Shown here: piece after piece, positions 7,781 to 14,747 of the stretch
Layout of the letters: each line of letters opens with the position of its first letter
How positions within the stretch are numbered: the first letter of the stretch is position 1
Assembly (NCBI RefSeq): GCF_051710625.1
Contig: NZ_JBPESN010000059.1
Location: 1 to 14,747, forward strand
DNA: 14,747 bases
Source: JBPESN01 sp051710625
GTDB lineage: Bacteria > Pseudomonadota > Gammaproteobacteria > Enterobacterales > Enterobacteriaceae
Direction: 5' to 3'
Made by a program: the position numbers and the translations under genes
Notes under the pieces: model-generated
Databases searched by the model: none
The model's input: only the letters and a program-made list of their open reading frames with translations
What the model was told of the DNA's origin: nothing

Positions 7781-7792
7781 TGAATCGCTTCA
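7781..7792. promoter_or_regulatory. Cra (FruR) operator upstream of pgk
   Basis: TGAATCGCTTCA matches the published Cra consensus TGAAWCGNTTCA at every fixed position. Cra controls glycolytic genes according to fructose 1-phosphate or fructose 1,6-bisphosphate, and the E. coli epd-pgk-fbaA transcript is a known target. The site lies about 340 bases ahead of pgk, in a region otherwise free of genes. Confidence 0.6.
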
Positions 7793-7836
7793 TCTAAAAT
7801 AATCAAATCTGCTCGCGGCAGGAATAAATTTGCGGA

Positions 7837-7858
7837 TTTTGTGATACAGATCTTTTTA
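7837..7858. promoter_or_regulatory. Possible CRP half-site
   Basis: TTTTGTGATACAGATCTTTT has the TGTGA half of the CRP consensus and GATC in the right place, but the second half is degraded. It lies about 50 bases from the Cra site on the side away from pgk. E. coli epd-pgk is known to respond to both Cra and CRP. Weak on sequence alone. Confidence 0.25.
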
Positions 7859-7971
7859 ATGGCGCAAAATTATCGCGCCGGGGCCATGACAATTCCAACA
7901 ATGCCGTCTACTGGCCGACGGTCTGTTAACCGCTCTGGATACGTGTTAGCCGTCACGACCGGGAGACGAGC

Positions 7972-8003
7972 GTGCTGAGGTGCTGAGGTGCTGGGGTGCC
8001 GGG
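7972..8003 (+). repeat. Four tandem copies of an 8-bp unit
   Basis: GTGCTGAG, GTGCTGAG, GTGCTGGG and GTGCCGGG follow each other without spacing; the first two are identical and the third and fourth differ by one and two bases. It lies in non-coding DNA. It looks like a slippage product rather than a regulatory array. Confidence 0.75.
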
Positions 8004-8159
8004 GACTGGCAAGCCTGAACACCCGGCTAAAACGCTGCCAGAGGAGTCCTCTGCCGGCGGTCGTAAAACGATGTGCTTTCGTCGCGGTCTTAAGACGATT
8101 GCCGGGCGACCTCAGCTGATAACGTGCCCCCTACTTTCCCTAATACCAGAATCTACTGC

Positions 8160-9129
8160 ATGAAACTGCATCGTGAGATCACGCCTGTGTTTTATAGAAA
8201 TTTTAAATGCCGAGGCGAGCAATGCCTCTCCCACTACTGCCGCGGGTGGGGGATTCATATAGATAAAAAACCTACAAAATCTATAAGGCTACTCATCAAA
8301 TTGAAGTGAAAGATATTACCGAAAAATATCTAATTCCCCATAGCTCAGAACAGCATACTCAGCGCTACGTCTAATAGATCGCGCTAAAAGAGGATGGCGA
8401 TTGCCCTTTTCTCAACCCAAAAAAACTGTGCAACATCTACTTGACGCTGGGTTCGAATGCATTGAGCCGAACCTGCCAAACCTATCCACGCATTGAAACG
8501 TCCATCCAGAGTTATCGTCAGCATTCATTAAGTTTGTCGTGTCCGGAAGTGGTCCGCCTGGTACTGTTTGATCCCGATGCCTTAAAATATGAGGGAAAAA
8601 CCACCGTTAAACGCACTAAAATCACCGAGTCTGTCGGCAGCACTCGGCGAGATGACGTTACCCAGGAGCAGCAGATTATTCAGTTATTCTGCCGCCATCT
8701 GATTATGGCGCACAGCCCCTTTATCGAAGACAACCTGTATGCTTTAGTACAGTTTATGATCTTCTTACAATCGCTGAATTATCGGGTGGAGGAGAATTAC
8801 CCGCGGGTGGAAAGTCTGTTTACTTCGCTCGTCAAGGAGTTGACCGACGGCCAGATTTATCAAAAAAGAAAGGCTATCACCACAACGGCCAGACACCACT
8901 TCAAATTCTCTTTGCTTTTGGTGATGCTGCGTTTTTTCACCAACTCGGGACGATCGCGATAACATTTATTTTCCTCGGTTGGCGATACAATGCAATTTTT
9001 TGGTCTGCAAGACGAAACGTTGCAGGCGGCTATGCCCGAGAATTGGCAAATAGTTGGATAATGAATGGAGAAAACTGCTTAATGACAGTTGCCTGGCCGC
9101 GCCGTATCGGAAGAAGAGGTTCAGTTAAC
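8160..9129 (+). pseudogene. fliB: Broken fliB-like lysine N-methylase
   Basis: FliB-family proteins (about 400 residues) methylate lysines of flagellin in Salmonella and carry cysteine motifs near the N-terminus. From ATG 8160 the frame gives MKLHREITPVFYRNFKCRGE, then CRGWGIHIDK, the typical start. One A is missing from the run at 8265-8270. Restoring it leads to TYKIYKATHQIEVKDITEKY and, after adjacent TAA and TAG (8372-8377), to KEDGDCPFLNPKKLCNIY, LSRTCQTYPRIETS and LSLSCPEVVRLVLFDPD, the family's second cysteine block. This frame stays open to a TAA at 8960 and continues past it to NWQIVG. A last shift near 9057 gives DNEWRKLLNDSCLAAPYRKK. The C-terminal part is missing or unreadable. 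No flagellar gene is nearby. Identification is from motif memory; decay is certain. Confidence 0.8.
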
Positions 9130-9417
9130 TTTTAGTCATCGCCACCGTGATGATGCACTCCGCCCATTTCCGGGCCCAGCTTGATGCGCTCATCGATAAA
9201 CTGAATTATGGCGATGACTTGTCGTGTCTGCTGTTATTGAACTAGACCTTACACGCGGGCAAACGGCGTGGCCGACTGCGGCACGGGTGAAAGCAGACAG
9301 GTCAAGTCGTTTGCCACGGTGGGCGCAGAAGCGGACGTCGCGCAAGTCCCGCGCCTGGCGCACCCTTAGCGCGTGCTGACAAAATCTCAGGGGTTATCCA
9401 GCACACCGTCTTTCCCG
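9130..9417. other. Non-coding remnant between fliB-like pseudogene and speB
   Basis: About 290 bp with no gene I recognise. Short open stretches exist but none resembles a known protein, and none has a ribosome site. I see no convincing terminator for speB. Confidence 0.5.
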
Positions 9418-10341
9418 TCAGTCGTCGCCGCGCTTGGCGCCCTGGATGTAAAGCATTTCCAGCGCCAATGTGGCGGCAGCCAGTGAGGTGATCTGCACCT
9501 GATCGTAGGCCGGCGCGACCTCGACGATATCCATACCAACGATATTCAGCGGTTGCAGCCCGCGCACCAGCTTCAACGCCCGATCGTTGGTCAGGCCGCC
9601 GATAACCGGCGTGCCGGTGCCGGGCGCCGCCGAAGGATCGAGACAGTCGATATCAAAGGTCAAATAGACCGGCAGGTTACCCACAATCTGCTTCACCTGT
9701 GCCAGGATGTCATCAACGCTGCGGTCATTAACCTGTCCCGCATCCAGCACGGTGAAACCGTTATCGCGTTCAAACTCGGTGCGGATGCCTATCTGCACCG
9801 AATGCGCGGGGCTGATTAACCCTTCGTTTGGCGCATGATAAAACATGGTGCCATGATCGAACTTGCTGCCGTTGGCATAGGTATCGGTGTGGGCGTCAAA
9901 ATGCACCAGCGCCATTTTGCCAAAGTGCTTGGCGTGGGCGCGCAGCAACGGCAGGGTAACGAAGTGATCGCCGCCGAACGACAGCATCCGCTTGCCGGCC
10001 GCCAGCAGCCGCTCGGCGTGGTCCTGCAATTTATCGCAAAAATCCTGCACATCGCCGAACTCATACACCAGATCGCCGCAATCGACAACCTTCAAGCGCT
10101 TACGCACATTGAAATCCCAGGGCCAACGGCAGCCTTCCCAGGCGAGGTTGGTGGAAACCTGGCGTATCGCGGCGGGCCCGTGCCGGCTGCCGGCACGCCC
10201 GGAGGTGGCCATATCGAACGGGATACCGGTGATGACCCAATCGGCGTCCGTGGCATAGGGGTTGAATTTCAGCGGTAGACGTAGGAAACCAAAAGCATTC
10301 GATACCAGCGAGTTATCGTAATTATAACCCAGGGTCGTCAT
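9418..10341 (-). CDS. speB: Agmatinase
   Basis: SpeB hydrolyses agmatine to putrescine and urea in the cytosol, using manganese. The 307-residue product aligns along its length with E. coli SpeB (306). All metal ligands of the ureohydrolase fold are present: H126 in FGGDH, D149, H151 and D153 in FDAHTDTY, and D230 and D232 in FDIDCLDP. An ATG also lies six bases upstream (10347), but AAGGA directly abuts it; the ATG at 10341 has the right spacing and gives MTTLGYN, like E. coli MSTLGHQ. It begins 19 bases after the speA stop in the same direction, so the two genes form an operon for converting arginine to putrescine. No lesion is seen. Confidence 0.97.
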   Translation of the reverse strand: MTTLGYNYDNSLVSNAFGFLRLPLKFNPYATDADWVITGIPFDMATSGRAGSRHGPAAIRQVSTNLAWEGCRWPWDFNVRKRLKVVDCGDLVYEFGDVQDFCDKLQDHAERLLAAGKRMLSFGGDHFVTLPLLRAHAKHFGKMALVHFDAHTDTYANGSKFDHGTMFYHAPNEGLISPAHSVQIGIRTEFERDNGFTVLDAGQVNDRSVDDILAQVKQIVGNLPVYLTFDIDCLDPSAAPGTGTPVIGGLTNDRALKLVRGLQPLNIVGMDIVEVAPAYDQVQITSLAAATLALEMLYIQGAKRGDD

Positions 10342-10360
10342 TTTCATTCCTTACTTAACG

Positions 10361-12259
10361 TTATTCATCTTCCAGATAAGTGTAACCGTACAGGCCCGCC
10401 TCGAATTCCTCCAGGAATTCACTTTGCAGTCCAGCATCCAGATCGGTGTCTTTCACCTGGTCTCGGAAACGGGTCAGCAACACGTCGGGATCCAGTTGCA
10501 CATAGCGCAGCATATCGGCGACGGTATCCCCTTCGTCCGACTCGTTCAATTCCATGCTGCCGTCCTTGAACACATACACATCGACGGTCGCGGTATCGCC
10601 GAACAGATTATGCATGTTACCGAGGATTTCTTGGTAGGCGCCCACCATGAAAAAGCCGAGGGCCGGCGGATTATCGGCATCATAGGGCGGCATCGGCATG
10701 GTGGTGGCGATGCCGTCGCCATCAACATAATGATCAATGGTACCGTCAGAGTCGCAGGTAATATCCAGCAGCACCGCACGCCCTTCAGGCGGTTTATCCA
10801 GCCCCGCCAGCGGCAGAACCGGGAACAATTGGTCGATACCCCATGCGTCCGGCATTGACTGGAACAGCGAGAAGTTTACGTACAGCTTATCCGCCATACG
10901 TTCCTGCAATTCATCGATAATCGACCGGTGGGCGCGATTACTCGGGTCGAGCTGGGTCTGGATCAGGCGGCAAATGCTGAGATACAGCTGCTCCGCCCAA
11001 GCACGCTGCGTCAAATCCAGCATACCGTGGGTATATTGCGTATGAACATCATGCAGATCCATCTGGCTATCGTGCAACCATTCACGTAACGAACGGCGGT
11101 TGCGCGGCTCTTGCATCTCCTGCCAGGTCTGCCACAGGCTTTCCAGCGGGCGCGGGGCGTCCGCCTCCGGCGGGTGCGGGTCGCTGAATTCATTGCGCTC
11201 CACGCCGATAACATTCGATACCAGCACGGTATGGTGCGCCGTTACCGCCCGCCCGGACTCGGTAATGACCGTTGGGTGCGGCAGCCCGTATTCATTACAG
11301 GCATCGCCGATGCCCCAAATGACATTGTTGGCATACTCGTTCAGGCCATAATTGGCCGAGCCGTCGGATTGAGAGCGGGTGCCTTCATAATCGACCCCCA
11401 AACCGCCGCCGACGTCGAAACATTCAATATGGACCCCTAGTTTATGCAATTCAACATAAAAACGCGCCGACTCACGCACGCCGGAAGCGATATCGCGAAT
11501 ATTCGATAATTGGGAACCCAAATGGAAATGCAATAATTGCAGACTGTCCAGCAGGCCTTGCGCGCGCAGTAGATCGACCAATTGCAGTACCTGCGCCGCT
11601 GCCAGACCGAATTTAGACTTCTCGCCGCCGCTGGATTGCCATTTGCCGGAGCCCTGAGAGGTTAGACGGGCGCGGACGCCAAGGCGCGGCACGACATTTA
11701 GCCGCTCTGCCTCTTCAAGCACCAGTGTAATTTCGGAAAGTTTTTCAATCACCAGATAGACTTTATGGCCGATTTTCTCGCCGATAAGCGCCAGACGAAT
11801 ATATTCCCGATCTTTGTAGCCGTTGCAGACAATCACCGTGCGGGTCATGCCGGCATGGGCGAGCACCGCCATCAGCTCCGCCTTGGAGCCGGCCTCCAGA
11901 CCCAGGGGCTCACCGGAGTTGACCAGCGACTCGATAACGCGGCGGTGCTGGTTGACCTTAATCGGGTAAACCAGAAAATAGCCGCCCTGATAGCCAAAAG
12001 AATCCCGCGTGCGCTGGAAAGCGGCGTTAATGGAACGCAAGCGGTGTTGCAGGATCTGCGGAAAACAGAACAGCGCCGGCAGACGCTGGCCGTCGGCTTG
12101 ACGCTGTTTCACCAATTCGGCCAGATCGACGCACGATTCGGGGAAGTCCGGATCTGGGCAAACGCTGATATGACCTAACTCATTGACGTCATAGTAGTTA
12201 TTGCCCCAGTACGTGACGTTATAGGTTCGCAGCATTTTACTGGCGTCGCTGTCGTTCAT
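10361..12259 (-). CDS. speA: Biosynthetic arginine decarboxylase
   Basis: SpeA decarboxylates arginine to agmatine with pyridoxal phosphate, the first step of the ADC route to putrescine. Counting from ATG 12259 the protein has 632 residues. K101 in YPIKVNQHRR is the cofactor lysine. HFHLGSQ, VGGGLGVDYEGT, VITESGRA and CDSDGTIDHY mark the alanine-racemase-like barrel and the beta domain, and the C-terminus LYGYTYLEDE equals that of E. coli. I chose ATG 12259 because AGGAGGT lies 5 bases upstream. The frame extends eight codons to a TTG at 12283 and reads LRSMQEVAM as in the longer E. coli annotation, but no ATG corresponding to the E. coli start is present before a TGA at about 12332. It is followed at 19 bases by speB. 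Intact. Confidence 0.96.
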   Translation of the reverse strand: MNDSDASKMLRTYNVTYWGNNYYDVNELGHISVCPDPDFPESCVDLAELVKQRQADGQRLPALFCFPQILQHRLRSINAAFQRTRDSFGYQGGYFLVYPIKVNQHRRVIESLVNSGEPLGLEAGSKAELMAVLAHAGMTRTVIVCNGYKDREYIRLALIGEKIGHKVYLVIEKLSEITLVLEEAERLNVVPRLGVRARLTSQGSGKWQSSGGEKSKFGLAAAQVLQLVDLLRAQGLLDSLQLLHFHLGSQLSNIRDIASGVRESARFYVELHKLGVHIECFDVGGGLGVDYEGTRSQSDGSANYGLNEYANNVIWGIGDACNEYGLPHPTVITESGRAVTAHHTVLVSNVIGVERNEFSDPHPPEADAPRPLESLWQTWQEMQEPRNRRSLREWLHDSQMDLHDVHTQYTHGMLDLTQRAWAEQLYLSICRLIQTQLDPSNRAHRSIIDELQERMADKLYVNFSLFQSMPDAWGIDQLFPVLPLAGLDKPPEGRAVLLDITCDSDGTIDHYVDGDGIATTMPMPPYDADNPPALGFFMVGAYQEILGNMHNLFGDTATVDVYVFKDGSMELNESDEGDTVADMLRYVQLDPDVLLTRFRDQVKDTDLDAGLQSEFLEEFEAGLYGYTYLEDE

Positions 12260-12261
12260 GG

Positions 12262-12270
12262 CTACCTCCT
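12262..12270 (-). promoter_or_regulatory. Strong Shine-Dalgarno that fixes the speA start
   Basis: On the minus strand CAGGAGGTAGCCATG places a near-perfect AGGAGGT 4-5 bases ahead of ATG 12259. It argues against the upstream TTG (12283) or the ATG at 12274, neither of which has a comparable site. Confidence 0.75.
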
Positions 12271-12896
12271 GCATTGAGCGCAAAGTGTCTTGTCGAGCCG
12301 CGCCGCGCGGCTCCGCGGGTTCGGTCGCGAGTCAGTCATGGCGGCATCCTCCCCGGACGCGAAGCCCGCTTGCCGGCCCTAATCAGGTAAGCGCCGGCAA
12401 CGGAATCCTGCCCGCCCGCGCGCAACGAGAGCGGCAAGAAACGCCACCAAACGCCGCCGGTGTCCGGTCTATCCAGACAGTAATTGTAAAACACCTTGGT
12501 GAACTTCGTGCTACAGGATGGCGTTCCGCTATCAATTAGGATCGCATGAAAGGCCGACTGACCCGAAATCAGAACTCCGCGGCACTTAGCCGGCCCGGGC
12601 GTCCTGAGCCGCTCCGGTCCGGGTGGCGACTTCGACAAGAAAGGATACACGCGGCGCCGGTGGCGCAGGCGGCCCGACGCGCCACACACGGGAGAAGGGG
12701 GGCAGAAACGACTGGCATCGTACGCATCATGAATCCTGTCTCCTGAGCAAACACGGTCCGCAACCGGGGCAGGAAATTGAGTGTAAAAGGTTTGTGCGCT
12801 TTTTCGGTTAATTTTTACGTTACCTGATGTTAGCGCGCGCGATTTTATATCGCCGCAGGTGTAAAAAGCAAAATAAAATTGGCCTATGTCACTTTA

Positions 12897-12925
12897 TTGA
12901 CATTTTTTGTCCTTTGTAGTATCGG
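12897..12925 (+). promoter_or_regulatory. Candidate promoter upstream of metK
   Basis: A perfect TTGACA -35 box (12897-12902), a 17-base spacer and a poor -10 box TATCGG (12920-12925). It lies in the AT-rich part of the metK upstream region. The weak -10 leaves it uncertain. Confidence 0.3.
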
Positions 12926-12990
12926 GCTGATTTATTTCAGCCAAAAAATTACTGGCGTTCAACCAAGACCCTACCCTAAAATAACCATCC

Positions 12991-13006
12991 AGAAGTTAAT
13001 CCTTCT
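12991..13006. promoter_or_regulatory. Possible degenerate MetJ box pair
   Basis: AGAAGTTA and ATCCTTCT are adjacent 8-mers that each match the Met box AGACGTCT at five of eight positions, and together form a dyad with AGAAG and CTTCT arms. MetJ represses metK in E. coli through tandem Met boxes. The match is poor and could be chance. Confidence 0.22.
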
Positions 13007-13158
13007 ATACTGATTAACTGTTTTACTGCTGAACGACAGTTTCCGGGGGAGGCAGCATGACGCGTACCGTCATCATCAGGGCATCGTGCAGTGCGGGTGC
13101 CCCGTCTCCCCAGCGCTACGCAGTCATTTCCGACCCGCATCCAAAGGTAAAAAGACCA

Positions 13159-14313
13159 ATGGCTAAACAGCTATTTACATCTGAATCTGTTTCAGAAGGG
13201 CATCCTGATAAAATCGCGGACCAGATTTCCGACGCCGTGCTGGACGCCATTCTGGCGCAGGATCCCAAGGCGCGCGTCGCCTGCGAAACCTATGTTAAGA
13301 CCGGCATGGTCCTGGTGGGCGGCGAAATCACCACTAGCGCCTGGGTGGATATCGAAGAATTGACGCGCAGCACTATCCGCGAGATCGGTTACATCCATTT
13401 AGATATGGGGTTTGACGCCAACTCTTGCGCCGTGCTGAGCGCCATTGGTAAACAGTCTCCGGATATTAACCAGAGCGTGGATCGCACCGATCCGCTGGAA
13501 CAGGGCGCGGGCGACCAGGGGCTGATGTTCGGCTACGCCACCAATGAAACCGATGTGCTGATGCCGGCGCCGATCACTTACGCGCACCGTCTGGTGGCGC
13601 GCCAGTCACAGGTGCGGAAAAACGGGACCCTGCCCTGGCTGCGTCCGGACGCCAAAAGCCAGGTCACCTTCGCCTACGACAACGGCAAGGTAGTGGGTAT
13701 CGCCGCCGTGGTGCTGTCGACCCAGCATGCCGAAGATATCGCCTTGCCGCAGTTGAAAGAAGCGGTGATGGAAGAGATCACCAAGCCGGTTCTACCCGCG
13801 GAGTGGCTCTCCGCCCAGACCAAGTATTTTATCAACCCGACCGGCCGCTTTGTCATCGGCGGCCCGATGGGCGATTGCGGTCTGACCGGCCGCAAGATCA
13901 TTGTCGACACCTACGGCGGCATGGCCCGCCACGGCGGTGGCGCCTTCTCCGGCAAGGATCCGTCCAAGGTGGACCGTTCGGCCGCCTATGCCGCGCGCTA
14001 CGTGGCAAAAAACATCGTTGCAGCCGGTCTGGCCGAACGCTGTGAAATCCAGGTGTCCTACGCCATCGGCGTGGCTGAGCCGACCTCCATCACCATTGAA
14101 ACCTTCGGCACTGAAAAGATCTCGGCGGATAATCTGACGGCGTTGGTGCGCGAGTTTTTTGACCTGCGTCCTTACGGGCTTATCACCATGCTGGATCTGC
14201 TGCAGCCAATTTACCGTGAAACTGCTGCCTACGGCCACTTCGGCCGCGAGCATTTCCCGTGGGAGAAGACCGATAAAGCTGAACTGCTGCGTGACGCCGC
14301 CGGCCTGAAATAA
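13159..14313 (+). CDS. metK: S-adenosylmethionine synthetase
   Basis: MetK makes S-adenosylmethionine from methionine and ATP in the cytosol, using magnesium and potassium. The 384-residue product equals the E. coli length. Motifs present: GHPDK (14-18) with the ATP-contacting histidine, the signature GAGDQG (116-121), the flexible loop before it, and the glycine-rich GGGAFSGKD (259-267). I chose ATG 13159 because MAKQLFTSESVSEGHPDK is the conserved start. The same frame is open from an ATG at 13057 that has a better ribosome site than 13159, which is unusual and described in the findings. The gene is divergent from speA and ends at a strong terminator. Regulation by MetJ is expected from E. 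coli; only a weak candidate box is seen. Intact. Confidence 0.97.
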   Translation: MAKQLFTSESVSEGHPDKIADQISDAVLDAILAQDPKARVACETYVKTGMVLVGGEITTSAWVDIEELTRSTIREIGYIHLDMGFDANSCAVLSAIGKQSPDINQSVDRTDPLEQGAGDQGLMFGYATNETDVLMPAPITYAHRLVARQSQVRKNGTLPWLRPDAKSQVTFAYDNGKVVGIAAVVLSTQHAEDIALPQLKEAVMEEITKPVLPAEWLSAQTKYFINPTGRFVIGGPMGDCGLTGRKIIVDTYGGMARHGGGAFSGKDPSKVDRSAAYAARYVAKNIVAAGLAERCEIQVSYAIGVAEPTSITIETFGTEKISADNLTALVREFFDLRPYGLITMLDLLQPIYRETAAYGHFGREHFPWEKTDKAELLRDAAGLK

Positions 14314-14358
14314 CGCGCGTTGTCGCGCACACAGCAGCCGTAATAACCGCTATACCGC

Positions 14359-14388
14359 AACGGCGATCGTTACGATCGCCGTTTTTTT
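14359..14388 (+). terminator. Intrinsic terminator of metK
   Basis: AACGGCGATCG (14359-14369) pairs perfectly with CGATCGCCGTT (14373-14383) around a 3-base loop, and the stem runs into seven T residues (14382-14388). It lies 45 bases past the metK stop. Confidence 0.93.
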
Positions 14389-14411
14389 ATGCCCGTAGTG
14401 AAAGTGGTGTT

Positions 14412-14747
14412 TGTAGTGGTCAACTAAAACTGGCCACCGCGTTAGAGTTTTTCCAGTATCTATTTTCTGATTCGTTTGGTGGCAACCCACCGTTATATTC
14501 ATGCGGCCTGAGTGCGCTGTAATATCCCACGATATAATCGGTAATTTTATGAGCTGCTTCGCTGAAGCTGTTGTAACCCTTTGTCGGCACCCATTCTGTC
14601 TTCAGGCTGCGGAAGAACTACTCCATCGGACTGTTATCCCAACAGTTACCCCGCCGACTCATGCTTTGTTTGATCCGGTAACGCCACAGCAACTGTCGGA
14701 ACTGCCTGCTCGTATAGTGGCTACCCTGATCGCTGTGGAACATCACT
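14412..14747 (-). mobile_element. One end of an IS3-family insertion sequence
   Basis: The element begins at about 14412 with TGTAGTGGTCAACTAAAACT, which has the TG-start form of IS3-family terminal repeats and overlaps the transposase stop. It runs off the window edge, so the other end, the orfA part and any target duplication cannot be seen. It lies some 24 bases beyond the metK terminator. Confidence 0.75.
14420..14747 (-). pseudogene. IS3-family transposase OrfB, C-terminal part, with amber codon
   Basis: The minus strand encodes the end of an rve-type integrase catalytic domain: FHSDQGSHYTSRQFRQLLWR, IKQSMSRRGNCWDNSPME, then FFRSLKTEWVP, ITDYIVGYYSALRPHEYNGG and LPPNESENRYW. The aspartate in HSDQGS and the glutamate in NSPME belong to the DDE triad. 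The codon right after that glutamate is TAG (14618-14620), where relatives have R or Q, so translation would stop inside the catalytic domain. The rest of the gene lies outside the window. Unless the amber is suppressed, this copy cannot transpose on its own. Confidence 0.9.

Larger units (their letters stand above)
7439..8159. other. Gene-free region upstream of pgk, site of the missing epd
   Basis: About 720 bp without a credible gene. I looked for Epd motifs (INGFGRIGR, NASCTTN, CDNEWG) and saw none. It holds a Cra-type operator, a possible CRP half-site, an 8-bp tandem repeat (listed separately) and some local dyads such as GTCTTAAGAC near 8087-8096. Presumably it contains the pgk promoter and leader on the minus strand. 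Confidence 0.55.
12260..13158. other. Control region between divergent speA and metK
   Basis: A 0.9-kb gap. The half near speA (to about 12770) is GC-rich and shows no gene I recognise; the small E. coli genes yqgB, yqgC and yqgD are not recognisable here. A CACCTTGGTG palindrome (about 12492-12501) is present. The half near metK (about 12780-13050) is AT-rich, as promoter DNA is, with a GGCTGA/TCAGCC stem near 12925-12942. The candidate promoter, Met-box pair and upstream in-frame start are listed separately. Confidence 0.5.

Noticed and set aside
12336..12689. Minus-strand 117-residue open frame upstream of speA as a gene
   Set aside because: The composition is arginine, proline and glycine rich as expected of chance frames in GC-rich DNA; no start signal and no recognisable family. 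It did not match what I recall of E. coli YqgB.
12925..12942. GGCTGA/TCAGCC stem with adjacent A-run as a terminator on the minus strand
   Set aside because: On the minus strand the T-run precedes the stem instead of following it, and on the plus strand the stem is followed by A residues.
1..14747. CRISPR arrays, tRNA or rRNA genes, toxin-antitoxin pairs, retron-like or phage-defence modules
   Set aside because: I scanned for regularly spaced repeats, tRNA-like cloverleaf ends and small paired frames and found none; the window is syntenic core chromosome with pseudogenes and one IS end.

Overview
This is an enterobacterial chromosome segment in which intact core-metabolism genes sit beside visibly decaying ones. 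The intact proteins (RpiA, MscS, FbaA, Pgk, SpeB, SpeA, MetK) are all close to their Escherichia coli counterparts. The gene order also follows the E. coli/Yersinia serA-rpiA-argP-yggE-argO-mscS-fbaA-pgk-(epd-tktA)-speB-speA-metK block. Four genes (argP, yggE, argO and a fliB-like gene) and an insertion-sequence transposase carry frameshifts, in-frame stops or deletions. Long non-coding stretches separate the survivors. This points to a recently host-restricted endosymbiont, most plausibly Sodalis or a close relative; that assignment is inference from memory of the proteins, not a database match.

Layout. At 1-780 lies rpiA (minus) with a hairpin beyond its stop. At 965-1849 is argP (plus), divergent from rpiA and broken by a one-base insertion, a nonsense codon, a 4-base deletion and loss of its stop. 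At 2100-2826 is yggE (minus), with an intact-looking N-terminus, one frameshift and one amber codon. At about 2933-3429 is argO (minus), a shortened and frameshifted arginine exporter. At 3774-4745 is mscS, with an unusually long hydrophilic tail. At 5086-6162 and 6275-7438 is pgk-fbaA (both minus), followed by a strong intrinsic terminator. From 7439 to 9417 there is about 2 kb where other enterics carry epd and tktA; here there is a Cra-like operator, a small tandem repeat and a wrecked FliB-type lysine N-methylase gene. At 9418-12259 is the speA-speB operon (minus). At 12260-13158 is a 0.9-kb control region between divergent speA and metK. At 13159-14313 is metK with a textbook terminator. 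From about 14412 to the edge is one end of an IS3-family element with a broken transposase.

How the genes fit together. What survives is central carbon metabolism (pentose-phosphate isomerase, phosphoglycerate kinase, aldolase), osmotic safety (MscS), the arginine-to-putrescine route (SpeA makes agmatine, SpeB converts it to putrescine plus urea) and S-adenosylmethionine synthesis (MetK). What is being lost is the basic-amino-acid export module (the regulator ArgP and its target exporter ArgO together), the periplasmic protein YggE and a FliB-like methylase. I found no CRISPR array, no RNA gene and no evidence of a new biological system. The interest lies in the pattern of decay, the retained regulatory sites and two start-codon questions (speA and metK).
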